Source: Vagococcus entomophilus
GTDB taxonomy: Bacteria; Bacillota; Bacilli; Lactobacillales; Vagococcaceae
Assembly: GCF_003987595.1 (NCBI RefSeq)
Contig: NZ_NGJZ01000004.1
Coordinates: forward strand, 59,670-123,669
DNA length: 64,000 bases
Reading direction: 5' to 3'
The position numbers and the translations under genes are program-made. This document shows positions 1 through 8,474 of this stretch, piece after piece. The first letter of the stretch is position 1; each line of letters starts with the position of its first letter. Below the pieces are notes generated by a model, which worked only from the letters and a program-made list of their open reading frames with translations, ran no database searches and was not told the DNA's origin.

Positions 1-2
1 AT

Positions 3-92
3 CAAATGAAAGAGATAAAAGCAGGGCATTTCGATTCATTATTGGATGACTCACTTCCATATGAGTCCGTCAATCAATTCTTTATAGATTAA
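3..92 (+). CDS. 3' end of an unidentified gene (partial)
   Basis: An open frame runs from the window edge to a TAA at 90-92 and reads as about 29 residues ending ESVNQFFID. The frame has the look of a protein C-terminus, with a GHFDSLLDD stretch. No family can be assigned from so little sequence. It could also be a chance open frame, although its position just before an intergenic gap and its codon use fit a real gene entering from the left. Confidence 0.35.
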   Translation, partial: QMKEIKAGHFDSLLDDSLPYESVNQFFID

Positions 93-286
93 GAAGCATT
101 ATTGCTGAAATTTGTTAAAAATTATCATTTCTATATCATGCAGACTTTTCTGAAAGCAAATAGTTTAAGTTTCACACACTCCATGTCGTAAGCGAATGGC
201 TATTTTTTGACACGGATTCTTTTCAATAGTAATATGGCGTTAATAGAAATTTTTAGTGATAATTTAGGCAGAAAGAAGGAATACAC

Positions 287-970
287 TTGGTAAAAAAAGT
301 CGCGTTAATCGGTGATCGTAAAGAAAAAATAAATCACGCCAATATTGAAAAATGTTTTGCATGGGCGCAAAAAAATCAACTTGACATCCGCTATGAGTGG
401 CTGTCTACAAACAAGCTCTGCCTGAATCACATAGAGTCTTTTGATGGCGTATGGCTCACTCCTGGTGGTCCATATCAAAATGACGAAGCAGTCCTTGCTT
501 TAATCTCACACATGAGACAAAGAGAAACGCGCCCCTTTTTAGCAAATTGTAGCGGATTCCAATATTCTTTAATGGAGTATTTAAGGAATGCTTGTGGCGT
601 TCAGGACGCGACTACAGAAGAGCTTGATCCCCTTTCCCCTCATTGTGTGATTAGTAAATTGTCTTGTTCTCTTTCAGGCAACCTGGCACAAGCATTGCAT
701 CTACCAGAAGACTCAATTTTGAAAAGTATTTATGGTACATCCGATATAAAAGCACGATACAACTGTAATTTTTCTTTAAACCCACTATATCAATCGTATT
801 TTAAAGCATCTGCAGACTGGAAAGTTGCAGCCACGCATTGTGATGAAATCCGAGCATTAGAACTGACCAACAAAAGATTTTATCTCATTACACTTTTTCA
901 ACCTGCAATGGATTGGGCCGATTACGATGACTTAAATCCTATTGTTGCCTCTTTTTTCCACGCACTCTAG
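287..970 (+). CDS. CTP-synthase-like class I glutamine amidotransferase family protein
   Basis: The 227-aa protein has the fold order of a class I glutamine amidotransferase. A TPGGPYQ oxyanion-type loop lies near residues 58-64 and a nucleophile elbow LANCSGFQYSLMEY has the candidate cysteine at about 88. It resembles the amidotransferase half of CTP synthase but lacks the synthetase half. The usual His-Pro-Glu near the C-terminus reads Phe-Gln-Pro (about 204-206), so a classical Cys-His-Glu triad is not evident. Translation starts at TTG 287, chosen because AGAAAGAAGGA lies just upstream and no better in-frame start exists. Substrate and role are unknown. It stands alone, with a 650-base gap after it. 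Confidence 0.75.
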   Translation: MVKKVALIGDRKEKINHANIEKCFAWAQKNQLDIRYEWLSTNKLCLNHIESFDGVWLTPGGPYQNDEAVLALISHMRQRETRPFLANCSGFQYSLMEYLRNACGVQDATTEELDPLSPHCVISKLSCSLSGNLAQALHLPEDSILKSIYGTSDIKARYNCNFSLNPLYQSYFKASADWKVAATHCDEIRALELTNKRFYLITLFQPAMDWADYDDLNPIVASFFHAL

Positions 971-1623
971 CTAGATGAAAGCCTTATTCACAAAAAAATC
1001 ATCCCTGTTGAACTCCGACATATCAGAAGAAGTTCATAGAAATTTCTCTTCAAACTTTAAGAATTTCAACCGATTGCTGGAGGCCCCTTCAGCTCATTTT
1101 TTATTTAAATAGTTCGCTCCTAAAACATACTTTTGGACGCTGCACCATCAGTATTGATAAAAAATATGACGCTTTTCCCATCCTCTTGCTTTCTCACTAT
1201 TTATTCCGTTTGCCAATTAGTAAGTCTCAAAACATTTTCTTGGCTTCTATGTTTCTGGTCGAACCCGCTTACAATATAACACTATCTTTTTAATTTAACG
1301 TAAACCCTTGTAGGGCGCGATTCTTTTTGTGTTTTTAAAGCAAGCAACTCAATCTAGTCGACTTTTCACTTGTTTCATTCGACATTTTGAATGTACGCTC
1401 TACAGCTGATAAAAGGCGCCACAAAGAATGCTCAAAACCGGCTGTACTTTTTGTAGTTGAAAGAAAAATATGGGCTAAAAAGCCCCTTAAAACCTTTCTC
1501 AAAGCACTCTAAAAAAAGGGAGAGAAAAAAGGGGTTAACACTTGCTATATAAGAGTTTTGAGGTAATAATATTGAGAAGATACTTCTTAAAAAATTACCT
1601 TGGCACAATTAGGAGGAAAATAA
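971..1623. other. Gene-free stretch with a promoter-like site at its right end
   Basis: No convincing coding frame was found on either strand in this roughly 650-base gap. Near its right end TTGCTA (1542-1547) and TAATAA (1564-1569) are 16 bases apart, and TAGGAGGAAAA precedes the ATG at 1624. These would serve the downstream ATPase. The rest shows no repeat or hairpin that I can support. Confidence 0.4.
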
Positions 1624-2418
1624 ATGCTAAAAAAAATAGTCAAAGCCAAACCTTTAGAAAAAAGGGGCGAATACCCTTTCAATTTAGCCTGGCTCCATCA
1701 GACAGATGAACTAGCGTTTAAAAAGCCGCTCACTTTTCTTGTTGGTGATAATGGTGTCGGAAAATCAACACTGCTTCAAGCAATTGCGATTCAAAATCAG
1801 CTCCCCCAACTAACAAACGAACGATACGAAGAGGATCCCGAGTATCAGACTATTGCCAAACTAGCAACATATTTGAAATCCCATTGGGACATCAAATCCA
1901 AGCAAGGGTTTTTCTTTCGAGCCGATGACTTTATCAGCTTTATCAGGAAGAACAGACGACTTCGAAAAGAATTAGAAAATGAATTAGATTTACTCGATGA
2001 AAAAGGAGTGCCAAAACTGGCATTTGAAAGACAGCCCTATCAAAATTCTTTAACAGCACTAAAACTCAGCTATCCAAAAGAACTCCACCAGCTCTCACAT
2101 GGTCAATCGTTTTTGTCGCTATTCAAAAGCAGGTTGTCTCCCAATAGTTTGTATTTATTAGATGAACCTGAAACCCCACTAAGTCCACAAAATCAACTAA
2201 CCTTGTTGTACATGATTGACGAACAAATTAAGCAAGGCTCGCAATTTATTATTGCCTCTCATTCTCCCGTATTGACAGCCTACCCAGATGCGGATATCTA
2301 TGCGATTAATCCCGATGAAATCAGGCAAATAGCGTATGAAGAAATTGAAAATGTTGAATTTATGAAAAACTTTATGGCCGACCCCAAACGATTTATGCAT
2401 TATACATTCAACCAGTAA
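1624..2418 (+). CDS. Stand-alone AAA/ABC-type ATPase (COG3910-like)
   Basis: This 264-aa cytoplasmic ATPase has a Walker A GDNGVGKST at about 41-49, an ABC-like signature LSHGQS near 156-161, a Walker B LYLLDEPE near 176-183 and a switch histidine in ASHSP near 211. It has no membrane segment and no long coiled coil. It therefore resembles the small single-domain predicted ATPases of the COG3910 type rather than a transporter subunit. The start is well supported by AGGAGG six to seven bases before ATG. It is monocistronic, with its own promoter-like site upstream. The cellular role of this family is not settled. Confidence 0.8.
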   Translation: MLKKIVKAKPLEKRGEYPFNLAWLHQTDELAFKKPLTFLVGDNGVGKSTLLQAIAIQNQLPQLTNERYEEDPEYQTIAKLATYLKSHWDIKSKQGFFFRADDFISFIRKNRRLRKELENELDLLDEKGVPKLAFERQPYQNSLTALKLSYPKELHQLSHGQSFLSLFKSRLSPNSLYLLDEPETPLSPQNQLTLLYMIDEQIKQGSQFIIASHSPVLTAYPDADIYAINPDEIRQIAYEEIENVEFMKNFMADPKRFMHYTFNQ

Positions 2419-2424
2419 ACTCAT

Positions 2425-2848
2425 CCCTTGTCCTTATCCTTGTTCATCGGTTGACTCAATGGTTATTCATGCACTCGCCACTGAACAAAAGTCTATAACA
2501 CAACTATCTCACACTCTAGTTCTTTTTTATTGTTTTATTACCCAAATTTTTTTAAATGACTATCCGCCCAATAAACAAATACGCATCTCGCAGGATCCCC
2601 CTCACAACTAAAAAATATTCAAGCTACCATTGGAAAAAACTGTCTGAAATTACAAAAGCCACCGTCCACATACTTGGACGGTGGCTTGAGACGCTTTAAA
2701 TCAGGTTTGGAAATATTCAGTTAAATATCAAAGAAGCTTTTTTGAGATTTTGAATAATCGCTTATTGCTGTCTAATACACAATGGCGCTTTTCTTCAATA
2801 AATCTCTGATTATTGGCGAAACCTTATTATTTTAATGCATGAAAACGT
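2425..2848. other. Intergenic region holding one terminator
   Basis: Between the ATPase and the Rgg-type gene I see no coding frame beyond shadows. The only clear structure is the strong hairpin listed at 2657-2686. The remainder is AT-rich and unremarkable. Confidence 0.4.
2657..2686 (-). terminator. Rho-independent terminator, minus strand
   Basis: A 12-bp perfect inverted repeat AGCCACCGTCCA / TGGACGGTGGCT encloses a 6-base loop. On the minus strand it is followed by TTTTGT, so it most likely ends transcription of the Rgg-type gene, which stops 160 bases upstream. The plus-strand side lacks a T-run. Confidence 0.7.
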
Positions 2849-3688
2849 TCAATTTAATAATTTGGATAAATGATTCGCATATTTTTCCATGCCAGATATC
2901 TTTATAACGTCCAAAATGCTCTCTAATTGACCAGATTCGACTTTCTCGCCATTTTTTTTCAAAATTAATAAATAAAAAAATTTATTAATCATTTTCAGAA
3001 AAAAGTTCTCTGGATTGGTAGATTCTTGCTCTATTATTTCACAATATTTTAAAGCTACATTGCTTAAATTATTTTTAAAACAGATTATGACAAAATTGAC
3101 TAATATAACCATTATAAATTTTTTTTCTTGAAATGAATAGGCGTCTATACCTTTTTCTAATATTGATTTGATCATCATTAAATTACTATCAATATCGTAT
3201 AATGCTATTATTTGGCTATATAATGATAATTTTTGATAATTCCATGATAATAATTCAAATAACTGTGTTTGGAGTACTCTTTTTGTTTCAGCTTGTAAGT
3301 TTTGTACATCATTAGAAAGAATTGAAGTTAATAATTGTAGCAGTGACTCTAAAAGTTTTTTGTCCGTTTTGCTATACGCTAGATTCACATTGGTTACTTT
3401 TAATAAATTCTGGAGTCCATCAGTATCATTTTTATAGAAGTAATCACTTATTTCTGAAACCACCGAATGGATAGATTTTTCATTTGAGATTTGCTGGAAA
3501 AAATAATTTATATCAATATTATTTTTTTCTAATAGTTCCACTAATACTTCTACTGTAACACTATGTAAATTTCTTTCTATTTTTGAGTAATAGGAAACTG
3601 TCACTATATCGTGACAAAATTCTTTTTGTGTCTTACCTTTTTTTATTCTTTCTATTCGTAGTAAATATCCAACATCCTTATATGGTTA
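2849..3688 (-). pseudogene. Rgg/GadR/MutR-family regulator, start codon lost or frameshifted
   Basis: The frame ends at 2849 and is open up to a stop at 3686-3688. Read from that stop it gives a complete N-terminal helix-turn-helix typical of Rgg regulators (LLRIERIKKGKTQKEF, then SVSYYSKIER-like TVSYYSKIER). A long all-helical C-terminal domain follows, as expected for the peptide-binding repeats. No ATG, GTG or TTG lies in frame before GTG 3604, and starting there would cut the helix-turn-helix in half. The ATG at 3673-3675 is in another frame, so a one-base indel near the start is likely. Rgg proteins usually sense small peptides and act on neighbouring genes; the divergent ABC exporter is the obvious target. 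Confidence 0.7.
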
Positions 3689-3713
3689 TCCTCTCAAGCT
3701 CAATTAGTAATAT

Positions 3714-3728
3714 ATGACATTATATCAT
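3714..3728. promoter_or_regulatory. Imperfect dyad between Rgg-type gene and ABC exporter
   Basis: ATGACATTATATCAT matches its own reverse complement at 12 of 15 positions and sits in the divergent intergenic region. It is a plausible operator for the adjacent regulator, but AT-rich sequence produces such dyads by chance. Confidence 0.25.
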
Positions 3729-3808
3729 TTTATTATTCGTATTAACTATACTGAATGAAGTAATAATAAAATAATCTATTGTTTGATATATTAATAAAGG
3801 AGAACATT

Positions 3809-5398
3809 ATGAGAAAAATCGTAAAAATATTTTGGAAAGAACATCTAATTACTCTGCTATTCATGTTAGGATCTGGGATTAGCACAACTATAGTCAGCTT
3901 TGTCAACGCTTCGATTTTAAATTCATTGATTAAATTCAATTTGCATTCATTTTTAATCAGCATTTCAAAATTAATTGTAGTTTACATGTTTTTTTTACTA
4001 TTTACTTACCTTAAAATACTACAATCTAGAAAAACCTCACAAAAAATGGCAAAATTCTTAAGGGATAAAATAATTGATGAGGTTTCAAATTTTTCACCTA
4101 GAGAATTTAAAAAGAGTAAGGTAGGGGATTATACTTCATGGTTAAGTAACGATATAAATCAAATTGAAGATCAAGGATTTACTGTTTTTTTTGAACTACT
4201 CTCCAATATAATTAATTTATCATTAGCCCTAATTTCATTGTTATATATCCATTGGTCATTGTTTATAGTGACTATTATAGAAATAGTTATTATTATTCAG
4301 TTACCTAGATTATTTAAGAAAAAAATGGCCGAATCTACTAAGGAAATTACAAAAGCTAATGAAGGAGCTCTTTCTAAGACCACAAACTTATTATCAGGAT
4401 TTTCGACTTTTTATATTTTTAAAAATTTAATGTACCTCAGTTCAAAATTAAAACATGAATTTTTAAAAATTGAACAAACAAAAAATAAACAAACCCAATT
4501 TTTAGCAAAAATTGCAATTATTGGTGGATTAGGAAATGTTATTGGTCAAATAATATCGTATAGCCTAACAGGTTATTTAGTTCTATTGAATCTGTTATCT
4601 GCAGGCATACTAGCTACAACTGCCTCATTATCTGCTAATGTATTTAATACGGTTGGGAATCTTAGTCAATATATTGCAATTATCAAAAGTGTTGAACCGT
4701 TGTTTGATAAGATAGATATATCTTTAGAAAAAACTAGAATAAAAAATAGTCAGTTGAACAAAATACAAAAAGGAATTGAATTAAGAAACCTGACATTTGG
4801 TTATGATAACATGCAACCTATTATAAAAAATATGAATTATACATTTGAATTAGGGGAAAAATACGCACTATCAGGCGAGAGTGGTTCAGGTAAGTCTACT
4901 ATTTTAAATTTAATCATAAAGGACTTACAACCTACTGATGGAAAAGTGTTGTTGAATGGCTTAAACATCAAAAATTTATCTTCTCAAGAAGTACTTTCAA
5001 GTATTACATACATTGAACAAACACCTTATATTTTTAATAACACAGTAAGAGAGAATATTTCTTTAGGCGATCCTATAGAAGACGAAAAAATAAAAAAAGT
5101 TTTAAAATCTGTTGGTTTAAAAAAACTTTCAGAACAATTAGATACTGTTATTACAGAAAATGGTGGGAATTTTTCTGGAGGACAAAAACAACGATTAGCA
5201 TTGGCCCGAGGTCTTGTGAGAAACAAAAACATCATACTTTTAGACGAAATCACATCAAGTTTAGATGTAAAAACTGCTGTATCTATCGAAAAATTTATTT
5301 TGAGCATTCCCAATATTACAGTCATCATGATTTCTCATCATATAAGTGAAGAGATTAAACAACATTTAGATGGTATATTAAAACTAGAAAAAAAGTAA
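3809..5398 (+). CDS. ABC transporter, fused membrane and ATPase domains
   Basis: The product is a 529-aa half-transporter of the exporter type. The first 310 residues hold about six hydrophobic segments. The C-terminal ATPase has Walker A GESGSGKST (about 356-364), signature FSGGQKQ (about 454-460), Walker B IILLDE (about 474-479) and a switch histidine in SHH (about 508). The start at 3809 is chosen over an in-frame ATG ten codons upstream because AAAGGAGA precedes it at a proper distance. The gene diverges from an Rgg-type regulator, a layout common for peptide or small-molecule export linked to quorum sensing. The substrate is not evident and no precursor peptide was found beside it. Confidence 0.8.
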   Translation: MRKIVKIFWKEHLITLLFMLGSGISTTIVSFVNASILNSLIKFNLHSFLISISKLIVVYMFFLLFTYLKILQSRKTSQKMAKFLRDKIIDEVSNFSPREFKKSKVGDYTSWLSNDINQIEDQGFTVFFELLSNIINLSLALISLLYIHWSLFIVTIIEIVIIIQLPRLFKKKMAESTKEITKANEGALSKTTNLLSGFSTFYIFKNLMYLSSKLKHEFLKIEQTKNKQTQFLAKIAIIGGLGNVIGQIISYSLTGYLVLLNLLSAGILATTASLSANVFNTVGNLSQYIAIIKSVEPLFDKIDISLEKTRIKNSQLNKIQKGIELRNLTFGYDNMQPIIKNMNYTFELGEKYALSGESGSGKSTILNLIIKDLQPTDGKVLLNGLNIKNLSSQEVLSSITYIEQTPYIFNNTVRENISLGDPIEDEKIKKVLKSVGLKKLSEQLDTVITENGGNFSGGQKQRLALARGLVRNKNIILLDEITSSLDVKTAVSIEKFILSIPNITVIMISHHISEEIKQHLDGILKLEKK

Positions 5399-5416
5399 CC
5401 CACTATTTAAAAATCC

Positions 5417-5595
5417 GTGGACTATCTATTTTTTTAATCCAACATTTCCCTAATTATATTTTTGCATATTCAGCATAAAAAGCATACTCATTATTGGCTT
5501 GCACCGTTAGTTTGGCATCATAGACACCATTAATACCTAAAACTATTAAATTCATTTAAACCTGTCTTCCATAACAAAATCTAGAGAATTAAGTA
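5417..5595 (-). pseudogene. Scrambled remnants: shared 60-bp block, LXG-toxin linker and repeat R2
   Basis: Three short pieces lie end to end. Bases 5417-5470 resemble 22199-22264. Bases 5485-5532 match the linker of the LXG gene at about 11827-11873 (coding YDAKLTAQANKEY in that gene). Bases 5536-5590 match the start of repeat R2 at 13761 and 18455. Nothing here is translatable as a whole. It shows that a type VII toxin cassette once reached this far left. Confidence 0.6.
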
Positions 5596-5620
5596 TATCG
5601 AGCTTTGGGTAAAAGCAATT

Positions 5621-6472
5621 TCATTGATTAACATTGCTTTTTATCATCTCTTTTACCCAGTTACTGATTTCTACATTCTCCTGACATACAAACTCTTGAC
5701 CTCTAAAAGCAGATTGAAAATAATCAGTTTTCCAAGAGTTTTCATTGTGGTAAGTTATTGTTTTATTCTGGAATATATCCGGTAAATCCCACTTACTTCT
5801 TGACATACCATTTTTAGTTAACACCAGCGAATCATCATATTTTTCAAATACTCCGTACCCTTTAATTTTATTATCTATTGTTAAATTTTCAGTTCCTATA
5901 TAAATACAATTATTGGCATTATCTCTCTTATTATTATTCATATGAGGGTGATACTCCAGCCAATCAGGAATTGGATCGTTTTTAGTATAAATCTTTCTTT
6001 CAACTTCCAGCCATCCATAAATCATATGGAAACCATCACCTTTACAATATTTCAGTTGTCCCTCTTTATCAAAGTAAGTCCTATTAAACCAACCAAAAAA
6101 TAAGAATATATCTCCTTTTGAAACGTGTGCATTTGTTAAAACTGTTTGAGCTGCTCCAATTTGTCCAAAACTACCTCTCCAACTCTCAGATCGTAGATAT
6201 GCATCCACATTTATATCAGGATCTAAATGGCACTTTATTTCTTTAGAGAACATTTTTTTATTCTTCCCATAGTGAATGTTTTTGCTTACTTTAGCTATAA
6301 GTTCCGCTAAACTTTCTTTACTTTCTTTACAATAATAAACATCATCATAAGTAATTTTTTCATCATCATCTCCCGGAATAGGAATACTTACGATTTTATT
6401 ATTGGGTAAAATTATACTAGGCAGTCCCCCAGCCGCAGAATCTGTACCTTTTCTACTTAAAATAAGTTTCAT
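5621..6472 (-). CDS. Nmad3-type nucleotide-modification-associated protein
   Basis: The 283-aa protein matches my recollection of nucleotide modification associated domain 3. It opens MKLILSRKGTDSAAGG, then has HLDPDI, SWRGSFGQIGAAQ near residue 100, GDIFLFFGWF near 120, a FHMIYGWLEV strand, LEYHPHMN, SRSKWDLP and finally RGQEFV. This family was described by comparative genomics in phages and mobile elements with modified DNA bases; its biochemical activity is unproven. The start is well supported by GGGGTGAAGG upstream. No glycosyltransferase, kinase or other base-modification partner lies next to it, so it is an orphan here. It sits between LXG remnants and the leftmost att-like copy, suggesting cargo of an old integration. 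Confidence 0.7.
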   Translation of the reverse strand: MKLILSRKGTDSAAGGLPSIILPNNKIVSIPIPGDDDEKITYDDVYYCKESKESLAELIAKVSKNIHYGKNKKMFSKEIKCHLDPDINVDAYLRSESWRGSFGQIGAAQTVLTNAHVSKGDIFLFFGWFNRTYFDKEGQLKYCKGDGFHMIYGWLEVERKIYTKNDPIPDWLEYHPHMNNNKRDNANNCIYIGTENLTIDNKIKGYGVFEKYDDSLVLTKNGMSRSKWDLPDIFQNKTITYHNENSWKTDYFQSAFRGQEFVCQENVEISNWVKEMIKSNVNQ

Positions 6473-6892
6473 TATACCTTCACCCCTTCACTTCATCTAT
6501 ATAATATATTCAGGATTATTTCCATTTGTAGTACTAGTATAACACGCGTGGCACCCATAGCTACCCGTACAGTAAGCGCTATGTTTACAGCTTTCCCTTC
6601 CATCAGATTTTCGTGTGAAAATTGACTATTCTTTATTCATCGTTTGAATTTTTTTATCACTAAAAAATAACTCCATAATTGAACCGCCTTTGCCTTTAAT
6701 ACTGTCATAAGACTTTCGACTAACATCTACACTGATACAAAGCTGTTTAAGATAAGGAATTTTGTGGAAAGTTTGAAAAACATCTTGCTGAAGAATAAAA
6801 AATAAAATTGTAGAAAAACTATTTTATAGTTTATGTCTTTATAATCAAGATTTAAACCCTAAAATTTGTCACCAAATTGGGGCCCCCGTGCT
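6473..6892. other. Gene-free stretch left of the first att-like copy
   Basis: No coding frame was recognised. GTCACCAAA occurs near 6869, a variant of the CGTTACCAAA motif found at other element ends, just before the A-rich start of the repeat module. Confidence 0.3.
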
Positions 6893-7017
6893 AAAAAAAG
6901 ACACCCTCCAACGAATTGGAAAGTGTCTTGACATTATTCATTGACAGGTACTCGATTTCTGAAGAAATCTCCGTCCCATACTGTATTCGTAATGACTACA
7001 GCAATTAATTATTGAGA
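6893..7017. repeat. rpsI-downstream/att module, copy 1 (leftmost, degenerate)
   Basis: The copy carries the terminator hairpin (CACCCTCC / GGAAAGTG) after a run of A. The shared stretch through CTCGATTTCTGAAGAAATCT and CCCATACTGTATTCGTAA follows, ending at GCAATTAATTATTGAGAAC. The central AGCGAATAAATTCGC part is missing and the rpsI codons are mostly gone. It marks the oldest recognisable integration end. Confidence 0.7.
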
Positions 7018-7045
7018 ACTTATCGTTGGACAAATATTCCCATTT

Positions 7046-7177
7046 TTATCCTTTACTACCCCCACCTCCGAGTCCAGAAGAATAGGGTTCGCAATATCCT
7101 AAAGTGAAGCTAATGGCAATACTTGCATCAACTACATTACCACCGGTTTTGAAGACTTTATACCCAGTTTCATTAGC
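7046..7177 (-). pseudogene. Gamma-glutamyltransferase fragment
   Basis: A 43-codon minus-strand frame reads ANETGYKVFKTGGNVVDASI and continues with a segment ending EPYSSGLGGGG. This is the conserved N-terminal part of gamma-glutamyltranspeptidases (ANxxA...GGNAxDAAVA ... EPxSSGIGGGG). It is preceded in frame by a stop and ends in a stop after GGGGSKG, so only this fragment survives. No other part of the gene was seen nearby. Confidence 0.7.
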
Positions 7178-7214
7178 AAACTAATGTTAACTGCTAACTA
7201 AATTTCTTATTATA

Positions 7215-7925
7215 CTATTCCTTAATATACTCGGAAGCAATTGGGAAGTTTTGTTTGCAATATTCATAAACAATTTTCGCGTAGTCTTGAATTTCTTTTT
7301 GTGCATCATGCTCAATTCGCTGATTAATAAAGTGCATCACAGATTGTAATGAAGCCGTCCAATACCATCTCACATATAAGCCATAGGCTGGAAGAAATAA
7401 TCTAGCTTGCTCTGGGGCAACACCATTTTCAATCGCATTATCATATAAGGCTAAGCCCTGATTAACATAACCTGTTAATTCATCGGTCAATCTTTCCCCA
7501 GTCTGATAGTCAAAATAATCTCCGCTTCCTTGTTTAGAATTTTCTGGTTTTTGTCTCCAGCAATCCGGTTTTGGGATATAGAAAGTTGGTTTTTCTGTTA
7601 CGTATCTTCTGCTAGACTCATTCCATCCTTCTAAAGAATCCCCTGTTCCTTCTTGATGAGAAGATCCGACAATATACTTCCACCATTGTCTTGCAACCAT
7701 CAAAGGCGCATAAATTTCAAATTGAAGCATTGCATGACGAAAGGGAGAGGTATGATCATTACTAGCTAGAAATCGAATTAATCGCTCATCCTTTTCTGAT
7801 AACTCAAAAGACTCTTTTGCATAAGAAACTCTAGCCGCATTGACAATAGTCAAATCACTGCCCATAACGTCTACAAGTCTTACATAACCATACTCATTAA
7901 TCATTTTCTTTTCATCCTTTTTCAT
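7215..7925 (-). CDS. thyX: Flavin-dependent thymidylate synthase ThyX
   Basis: The 236-aa protein is of usual ThyX length. This enzyme makes dTMP from dUMP using methylenetetrahydrofolate, FAD and NADPH. Conserved parts visible are SPFRHAMLQFEIYAPLMVAR near residue 56-75, the NESSRRY motif near 101-107 and RLFLPAYGLY near 173-182. The signature usually written RHRx7S reads RQWWKYIVGSS here, a variant seen in some ThyX branches. GGGAGGAATAGT sits just before the ATG. Many Firmicutes use ThyA, so a ThyX inside an integration island suggests acquisition with a mobile element. It is flanked by a GGT fragment and a dead lipase toxin and is not in an operon. Confidence 0.85.
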   Translation of the reverse strand: MKKDEKKMINEYGYVRLVDVMGSDLTIVNAARVSYAKESFELSEKDERLIRFLASNDHTSPFRHAMLQFEIYAPLMVARQWWKYIVGSSHQEGTGDSLEGWNESSRRYVTEKPTFYIPKPDCWRQKPENSKQGSGDYFDYQTGERLTDELTGYVNQGLALYDNAIENGVAPEQARLFLPAYGLYVRWYWTASLQSVMHFINQRIEHDAQKEIQDYAKIVYEYCKQNFPIASEYIKE

Positions 7926-8071
7926 ACTATTCCTCCCGATGGCTTACTCTTTTCTAATTCTATCATGAGAAAGTGACCTAATTCTACACTTGTTCTTAAG
8001 TTATCATGTCAAAAAGAGCAGATCATGGAGGTGGTATCTAAAAAAAGTAAGGCGGATAAACGTGAAAAACT

Positions 8072-8460
8072 TTAGCCTACTGGTTCTTTTAGTAAATCTC
8101 TAGTAGAAAATCTAAGTCCAATTTTGTCTAGTTTAAATTGATCTCTCGAATGGTCTGCTGTTCTCCAGCCAGCATTATCTATTCCAATACTTAAAAATGG
8201 TATTTTTTTGACCACCAGTTAATAAACCACTTGTTACAATATCTGATGTATCATAAAATAATAATCTATTTTTGAAAAATTATGACCAAAATATTTCATT
8301 CTAATTTTCTCGGCATAAGCTATGGTTATATTGCTGGTTATTACAGATTCTGGGCATCCAGGCACTTCTTTTAATTGTTTAACCGGATTTCCTCTGTATT
8401 TTTTCTAATTTCTCCTACTACAATCAACTAATTTGTAATAATTATGATTTTTTATGATAT
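8072..8460 (-). pseudogene. Degenerate copy of the type VII lipase-toxin gene
   Basis: The minus strand gives pieces in shifted frames that align with the larger remnant at 14029-15199. QLKEVPGCPESVITSNITIA corresponds to KLQKVAGYPESVINKDITIS there. A second piece, FYDTSDIVTSG, continues LLTGGQK. A third, PFLSIGIDNAGW, runs on to HSRDQFKLDK and ends at the stop 8072-8074. The segment with the GHSLGG catalytic elbow is deleted between the first two pieces. This is therefore an older, inactive duplicate of the same toxin family. Confidence 0.7.
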
Positions 8461-8474
8461 TCATAGTTACTCTC

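Noticed and set aside
2197..2424. Minus-strand open frame opposite the ATPase gene
   Set aside because: Complete overlap with a well-supported gene and no independent signals; a shadow frame.
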